15,355 bases of DNA, taken from assembly GCA_000729835.1 (NCBI GenBank), contig JFHB01000366.1:1-15355 (forward strand), written 5' to 3'. Below, in pieces: positions 9,264 through 15,355 of this stretch. A program made the translations under genes and the position numbers. Origin of the DNA: Atkinsonella hypoxylon (lineage: Eukaryota; Ascomycota; Sordariomycetes; Hypocreales; Clavicipitaceae). The notes below the pieces were generated by a model. That model did not search any database and was not told the DNA's origin. It worked only from the letters and a program-made list of their open reading frames with translations. Position 1 is the stretch's first letter. Each line of letters begins with the position of its first letter.

Positions 9264-9387
9264 TGTTTACATTTAGTAACAACAATATCTCTACTAAAAA
9301 TTAACGTAACAAGACCTAATAAGGGTTATATAATAGAGTAACTAGTAGGCATAAGAATAGGCTATATAGGGTAGCTTATTTTTAACA
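9264..9387 (-). repeat. Short LTR (copy 2), 124 bp
   Basis: TGTTTACATTTAG...TTTTTAACA is the direct repeat of 8549-8671, with only transition differences. On the - strand it reads TGTTAAAAATAAGC...TGTAAACA. It is the more strongly RIP-mutated of the two. Directly upstream on the - strand is a polypurine run, which marks this copy as a 3' LTR for sequence at higher coordinates while also serving as 5' LTR for the interior at 8672-9263. Confidence 0.65.
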
Positions 9388-9484
9388 CTCCCTCTAGAAA
9401 TATAAGAAGTAACTAGTTCTATAAGCAACTTAGCTCCTTTAAAGGATATCTAAGTTTAAATTAACTAACGAAATACAGTACTAA
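9388..9484 (-). mobile_element. 3'-end remnant with polypurine tract of the short-LTR element
   Basis: On the - strand this stretch ends CTAGAGGGAG immediately before the TGTTAAAA start of the short LTR, which is a good polypurine tract. About 85 bases of interior remain before Gypsy copy B begins at 9485. The rest of the interior was cut off by that insertion or lies beyond copy B. No protein motif can be read in so short a piece. Confidence 0.5.
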
Positions 9485-10256
9485 TGTTACGGTGGGATCT
9501 GACGTGGGTTTGTCGGAAGTGACAATAGGTTGTTGGATTCAATAGGTTATGCAATAAATCGTAAGAGAAGTTGTAAGAGCTTCTGTAAGGAGCATCTAGT
9601 AATAGTGTTCTAGTGAATAATTGTTAATTGTTCAATCTAACTACCTAAGTGTTGCTTCTAACTACTTATATATAATTGCAGTTATATGCACTAGTGACCT
9701 ATAGGTCTATAGGATTATCCTGTAATAAGTGCTGCCCCTACAAAAAAGATCGGCTATCTTAGCCGTTCTAAAATTAATTATTAGTTGTTAGAAGGCGTAT
9801 TAGATTAAACTAAATAACTTGTTAATTTAGCTGTTATAAAAGGCGTAGAAAGGTAGTTATTGTTTTATTGCGTAAGCATATATTGTTGTTGTTATAGTGC
9901 AATCTGCAGTATAGGTTGCTATATTTATGTATTTTTCTGTGCTCTTATAATGCCTAAATTACACTTATAATCTAGTAACTATTAAATCTATATATTAAAT
10001 TAATGGATTTCCTTAAACCTAATAGAGCGTTAAAGCTTGTTCTATATTCTATATATAAGTAAAGTTGCGCAAAATTATCCTAGATAATGTTAAATTCTAT
10101 AAATTAATCTTATGTAATAAAGCTAATTTATTAAATCTATATAGTACATTCTTTATATAAGATTATTCTATATAGTATTAAAAGCATTAAAAATTAATCT
10201 ATATTAAAGTAAATTTTCTGTTAGATCTCTTTAGTATATTTCTCTATATATATACA
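9485..10256 (-). repeat. 3' LTR of copy B (772 bp)
   Basis: Read on the - strand it begins TGTATATATATAGAG at 10256 and ends CCACCGTAACA at 9485. It is 4 bases shorter than 7773-8548. The end at 9485-9600 is little affected by RIP (GTGGGTTTGTCGGAAGTGAC), whereas the part toward 10256 is heavily converted. The five bases outside it are actaa (9480-9484), the candidate target-site duplication; its partner would be beyond the window. Confidence 0.85.
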
Positions 10257-10272
10257 GCCTATTTTAATCCTT
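10257..10272 (-). other. Polypurine tract of copy B
   Basis: On the - strand AAGGATTAAAATAGGC directly precedes the LTR start at 10256. It corresponds base for base to 7757-7772 of copy A, with two G/A differences. Confidence 0.6.
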
Positions 10273-10301
10273 AGGCATTAGTAATAGTAGTAAATTGTTA
10301 G

Positions 10302-11999
10302 TTAGTTATAGTAAGCTATTAGTTCTCTCTAGAAAGTAAAGCTAAAGGACGTTTCTAGCGGCTTTAGAGAGAGTTTTACCTAAAAGGCATTAGTTTTACG
10401 CTTAATAGGTATTTCTACTAGTTCTTCTGCAGCTAGCCTTTTAGTTAGCGTTTTTACCTTAGTTAGTATTAGCTTTACTGTAGAAGGTGTTTTTTATAGA
10501 ATTAATAGAGAGAAATACATTAAAGATAGGTTAATTAGAATAAATTAAGTACTTCTTCTATATTAAATAGTGCTAAATCTATTACTAAAGAGGCCTTATG
10601 CAGCAATAAGCTAGTTAGCTAAGCGTTCTAAGATGTTTACGTAAATATAGTTAATTTTATATTGTAAGTATCTACTTTCTGCCTATAGTGTATTAATATT
10701 GCTAGCAACCTTTAGTAAGGTTTTATTTTTATTAATAACGTTATTAATACCTTTATTAAATTAACTTATACTATTTAGTTAGTTATATATACTATAAATA
10801 GTAGTCTATAATTTATTAAACTACTTATTAAATAGACCTTCTTTAGCCTTTATTTTAACCTAGTTAATCTTTTTATTTAACTTATTAATTTTAGTAATAT
10901 AAAGGTTAAGTTACTTCTATATAGCGTTACTACCTATAGAAGTATCCTTAAGGTAAGCTTTAATTATTTCTTTAGTGTTAGATTTATACTTCTTCTAAAG
11001 AAAACTATTACACTAGCTTTAGGATTATACCTTAGCTAATAGAATAAAGAGTAAGTCTATATAGCTAATACTAACTAAGGTATCTATAATAGTGCTATTA
11101 ATTCTACTAAATTTGTTAAAGAAGTAGATAGTAACTAACGCTACCTATAACAGCAAACTAGTAGATAAATCTATAGTAATAGTTTTTTTACCTCTTTTTA
11201 CTATATTGCTACTATAGTATATAGTAGCTGCTGCTTTTGCCTATATCTTACCTCTTCTAGCTACTTTAGCGTTACCTATAGATGCCTTAGCATCTTTACC
11301 TTTATATTGCTAGTTCTAGCGCTTTACTTTATAGTTATTATAAATCCTAAAGATATATATTACTGTATTCTACTAGAGTAAGTAATATATATTATCTTTA
11401 GAGACCTTAATGCTAGTTTTATCTATAGTGCTGCCTTTAAGGGTAAATTTATAGGTATAAATATAAATAGTATTTTCTATATTCTATACCTTTTCTTTAG
11501 CTCTATTAGTGTAGTAATACTAACTATAGTCTTCTGTAATAGGCCCTACATTAGTAATATTAATATTATCTTTAATTTCTATAGAAATAGTGCTAAAGAT
11601 AAACTTATTAACTTTTAAGGTACTCTTAGCACTTCTAGGCCTACTAAAAGTGCTATATAGGCAGTAGAAATTAAGCAATATAAGATAAGTTTTAATATTA
11701 TCTAGCTCTATAGCTACTATATTACCTTTATAGTTATATTCTTACTTCTTAAACTTAAAACCTTTACTCTTAGCGTTAGAACTATTGTTATAATTAATGT
11801 ATATATTAAAAGCAATATATTCTTCTTTAGGTTTAAATAGTAGTAGTATTATAGCTTAAGTATAGTTACTATTGTTGTTCTCTTCTTAGAATAAGCTATT
11901 TAGGTTTACTAGAATTAATAATTTTAAACTACTAAAAGAAAAGGATAATAGTACTAGATTTTCTGTAAAAGGGACAAAAGGGGCTAGAAGTAGCTCTAT
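10302..11999 (-). pseudogene. Unrecognised post-pol reading frame (copy B), RIP-broken
   Basis: This is the counterpart of 6018-7727, in the same phase relative to the LTR and broken by TAA/TAG codons. Copy B preserves different unconverted codons, so it helps show which residues RIP changed: near the C-terminus it reads AAEELVEIPIKRKT where A reads AIGKLIKTPIKRKT, and near the start LAPFVPFT-type codons where A has LALFIPST. The shared phase and the mostly transitional differences indicate that the family carried a real gene here. Product unknown; see copy A for visible features. Confidence 0.6.
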
Positions 12000-12424
12000 A
12001 GAGACTAGCTAGTTCTATAGGCTATAGAAATTTACTCTATAGGTAGTCTATTGCCCTTAGTGTAGCATTCTAGTGTTTACTGTTAAAAGTAGCTAAACAA
12101 TAGCCTAAAGGGATAGAAAGAGCAGCAGCTATAATAGTATTAATAAATTTATAAGATTTTATAATATATAAAGGTATAAAGAAAAGGTTATATAGTAGAA
12201 AGCGTAAAAATTCGTAAAAGTAAAGGTAAATTTATAGGAAAAGTAGGTTAAAACAATAGTATATAGATTTATAGGTATTTTCTTTCTAACCTTCTATAAT
12301 TCTATAATATAGGTTAATTTTAATAGTTTTAATAATAATAAATAAGGATATAAAGAAAGAGATACTAAGGGATTTAAACAATTTATTATATAATAAAGGA
12401 AATTAAGACTTATAAAGAAAAGAG
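12000..12424 (-). other. Pol to post-pol-ORF interval of copy B
   Basis: This corresponds to 5603-6017 of copy A. It is strongly AT-rich and lacks a shared reading frame because of a one-base difference near 12080. No motif, promoter or RNA gene can be defended. Confidence 0.4.
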
Positions 12425-15355
12425 TTAGTAGTAAGCTTTTACTAGCTAATTTAGGGCTTTTTAGCAGGCTATATTACTCTTCTAACAATATTAATACTCT
12501 TCTTCTTAATTTATAAAGTGTTTCTATAAATATTTATTTATAATTTTAGAAGTATTAACTTTAAGCTTATCTTTAGCAATCTATTAGTTATCTTTAGTAA
12601 AGAACCCTTTCTATTATATAAGGAATTCTAGATATAGCTTACTTAACCTACTATAGAAACATTAAATTTAATAGGTATAAATTCGCTTAATTTCCTAATA
12701 GTTCTCTATACTAAACCCTTCTATTGTAATTAGCAATAGCAGTTACTTTTTTTAGTTAAAAGAGTCTTTACTTTATCTTAGCTTCTAAAGGTAAGCTACT
12801 AATACTACTAAGTATATATATAAATCTAGTAGGAAATCTAGGTAAAATAATAATAAGTTTACTTTTATAAGAACCTTATATAGCTCTACTTATTAAGGAG
12901 ACTATTTCTTTTTTAGCTTTTCTAGAAGTATATATCCTTAGTGTAATTATAGGTAAACTATATTCTTTACTTTAATGTTAATAGGCTTATACTAAGCGTT
13001 ATATTTAATCTTACTTAAGGCATTTACTATACTAATAGCTATTTCTACCTCTTATTAATATAGCTTTTAAAGTATAGCTATATTGCCTATATCTATTCTA
13101 TTGCTAAAAACATTATCTAATTAAATTAAATTAACAATAGTAGCTAGTTAGAAACTATATATAAGTTTATTAAAGGAAATCCCTATACTAGCTACTACTA
13201 TATTATTAAGTTAGTGCTATAGTGCTAAAAGTATTATAGTTTATAGTATATTTAGATTTATAACTATATAGTATTAAATAGTAATAATAACTATTTAATT
13301 CTTTTATTTAGCTATTCTATTTATCTATAGATAGTAAGCTATAGCTATAAGCAATTTACTTTTAATTTAAGTAAATATACTTCTTTAAACGTTAGAAATA
13401 AACTTTAGATTTTAGTTACTTATAATTTACTTAAGAAGGCTTTAGTTTAATAAATATAGTATTTATAAGAGTAATTCTACCTAAATTTTTACTATATATA
13501 TTATATACTTAAGTATAAGAATTATTTACTTATTAAATAGGTAATTTACTAAATATAGTAAGTTATAGAAGCTATATTTATCTTTTTACTATAAAGTATT
13601 TATTAAGCTAACTTTAGGTATATTAATAATAAAATTAAGTAAAATTATATAGAAAAGCATTAAAACTAACTCTAATAATCTTAATTTCTTTAGCAGCTTA
13701 CTGCAGTTAATTATATTTTCTTTATAGGTATAGCAGTAAGTAATATAGATTTAAATCTACTTATATATCTATAGAAAGTAAACTACCTATAATTTTACTG
13801 CTATTCTATAGGCACTAAAATAGTTTTAATTATTATAGATTGTTTTAAGAATAAATTCTACAATCTTTATAGGTATATATAGTTAAAATAGGCCTTTTCT
13901 ATTATAATAGTATAAAAGTCTATTGTCTTATAAAGTCTATCTATATAGTAGAATCCTTAGCCTTTATTGTTAATTTTGCTAATCTTACTTTTTGCAAAAG
14001 TCCTTAATACCTTTTATAATTCTACTAAGCTTTAGATTAAAACTATAGCCTTAAACAATTTTCTCTTTTAAACCTTTATTTAATACTGCTATAGCGCTAT
14101 ATTCTTTAGCGAAAAACGCGCTTATATTAAGCTTATTAAATTCGCTATTATAAGCCTTCTCTTAGTATAAAACTATAACTAGCAACCTAAAGAGCGTATT
14201 TAGCACTATATTTAGCACTTCTAGTATATAGAAGACTCTTAGGTTAAATTATAATAAATAATTAGCTACTTTAGCTAATTTTAGGTTAGCTTTATCTAGA
14301 TCTATTGTAGTAAGTAAGGTATATTTAATAATCCCTTTTGCTAGTAAGTAGTTTATAATAATATTAATAGTGTAGTAGTTAAATTAAACTATTTTCTATA
14401 GCTTTTAAATACTCTATATAATTATAGCTACCTTTACTTTAGTTAATCTATAATATTTCTTTAGGTTAAAAGTATATCTTAAAAGAAAGAGAATTAGCTA
14501 TAGCTAGTTACTTTTAATATCTTTACTAGATATACTATAACTATTCTATTTACCTATAAGCTAGAAGATAAAGAGCTTAAATCCTTCCTTATAAGTGTTA
14601 ACTTTAAAGAATAAATACTTACTAGAGTTATAGTGCTATAGAATAGTGTTTTTATTAAGGTATACTTTTACCTTTTAGAATACCTTTTTTTCCTTAGGTT
14701 CTAGTAAAAATATTACTTCTTAGGCTTTCTTTTAGTATATTAGTTTAGGTAAACTATTAGCTAAGCCTTTTTTATAAAGCTTTTATAGTAAAGTAGTTTT
14801 TTATTTCTATAGTAAGTAAATTTATATATTAAACTATAGAATACTTTTCTATAAAAAGCTAGCTATATTAATAAAGGTCTTTAGATTTATAAGATTTACT
14901 AAAAACTTAAGTTTTTAAAAAGCTTTTAGCTTATTATTTATATTAGTAATTCTATTGCTATTAACAATAAAACCTAACAGCTAAATAGCTAAATAGCTTA
15001 TAAATAACTTCTTTATAGCTATTATTAACTTATTTTTCTTTAGAATTAATAAGACTATATTAAGGTATATAAGGTAGTCCTTAGTAGAGTTAAAGAATAT
15101 AATAATATTATTAATATAGATTTATATAAAATATTAATGCTTTTAAAATAATTAGTTTATATACTATTAAGTAAAAGCTAGTGCATTCTTAAAGCCTATA
15201 AGCGCTATATTTAATACTTTTAATCCTTATTTTAATATTACTACTATATAAGATTAATGTTCTTATTTTATAGAAAGCTAGTAGAAAAACCTTAATATAT
15301 TAAAGAGTAAAAATATCTTCTTACTATATATATTTACTATAATATTTAATTAATC
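12425..15355 (-). pseudogene. pol: Gypsy pol, copy B: partial RT - RNase H - integrase - chromo-like tail
   Basis: This is the reverse-complement counterpart of 2672-5602, cut by the window end inside the reverse transcriptase. The active-site YINN (for Y-x-D-D) is identical to copy A, read from near 15120 downward. The integrase third acidic position also reads Lys (GCTAAA followed by a stop and AAG, near 13315). Stops are TAA/TAG of RIP type. Near the C-terminus VKAYY replaces copy A's VEAYY, again G-to-A. The upstream part of pol, gag and the 5' LTR lie outside the window. The copy cannot make an active enzyme as it stands. Confidence 0.8.

Larger units (their letters stand above)
2672..15355. 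repeat. Inverted repeat: arms 2672-8548 and 9485-15355 around a 936-bp centre
   Basis: The two arms are 5,877 and 5,871 bases and mirror each other from the LTR ends to the window edge. They correspond exactly to the two tail-to-tail Gypsy copies, so the structure is explained by two insertions of one family in opposite orientation or by an inverted duplication. The centre contains the short-LTR element. Transcription across the region would give long self-complementary RNA. Confidence 0.8.
9485..15355 (-). mobile_element. Ty3/Gypsy-type LTR retrotransposon, copy B (partial, RIP-inactivated)
   Basis: This is the reverse complement of 2672-8548: 3' LTR, polypurine tract, post-pol frame and pol, with the window ending inside the reverse transcriptase. 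The two copies differ in length by 6 bases over nearly 5.9 kb. In one 190-base stretch of the post-pol frame I counted 7 differences, all transitions. Both copies lost the same catalytic residues. Copy B retains some unconverted codons lost in A, for example NVGP against NIEP around 11540. Whether copy B has gag, protease and a full 5' LTR cannot be seen. Confidence 0.85.

Noticed and set aside
10302..12130. Possible antisense gene reading in + direction through copy B
   Set aside because: The frame with RIP-type-only stops is on the element's sense strand in both copies; the opposite strand shows no comparable continuous frame.

Overview
The window looks like a stretch of transposon graveyard from a filamentous ascomycete (Pezizomycotina). 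It is very AT-rich. TpA is greatly over-represented, and CpA/TpG are nearly absent over most of its length. Coding frames can still be followed, but they are broken almost only by TAA and TAG. This is the footprint expected of repeat-induced point mutation (RIP: C-to-T on either strand, chiefly at CpA). I see no intact gene, no rRNA or tRNA and no CRISPR array. The genus cannot be fixed from the sequence; Dothideomycete-type AT-rich compartments are a plausible setting.

Layout. (1) 1-760: a Ty3/Gypsy-type LTR missing about 13 bp at its left end because the window starts inside it. (2) 761-1736: an island with far less RIP, holding no recognisable intact gene, two small hairpins and, at its right end, a tentative relic of a pogo-like transposase. 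(3) 1737-8548: Gypsy element A on the + strand. It has a truncated 5' LTR (1737-1977), a short coding remnant, a pol pseudogene (reverse transcriptase, RNase H, integrase, chromo-like tail; 2222-5602), an unrecognised long reading frame after pol (about 6018-7727), a polypurine tract and a complete 776-bp 3' LTR (7773-8548). (4) 8549-9484: a spacer made of a second LTR-element type, with two 124-bp-class LTRs about 590 bp apart and an extra polypurine tract outside them. (5) 9485-15355: Gypsy element B on the - strand, from its 3' LTR through the post-pol frame into pol, cut off by the window inside the reverse transcriptase.

Elements A and B are the same family, tail to tail. Bases 2672-8548 and 9485-15355 form a nearly 5.9-kb inverted repeat around a 936-bp centre. 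In the parts I compared, the arms differ almost entirely by transitions. Both copies are dead: catalytic Asp/Glu positions of reverse transcriptase, RNase H and integrase read Asn or Lys.

The two most interesting points are the long post-pol reading frame, kept in the same phase in both copies and not matched to any domain I know, and the pattern of RIP. Mutation is weak not only in the two low-copy islands but also in the ends of the LTRs that touch them, and becomes heavy with distance.
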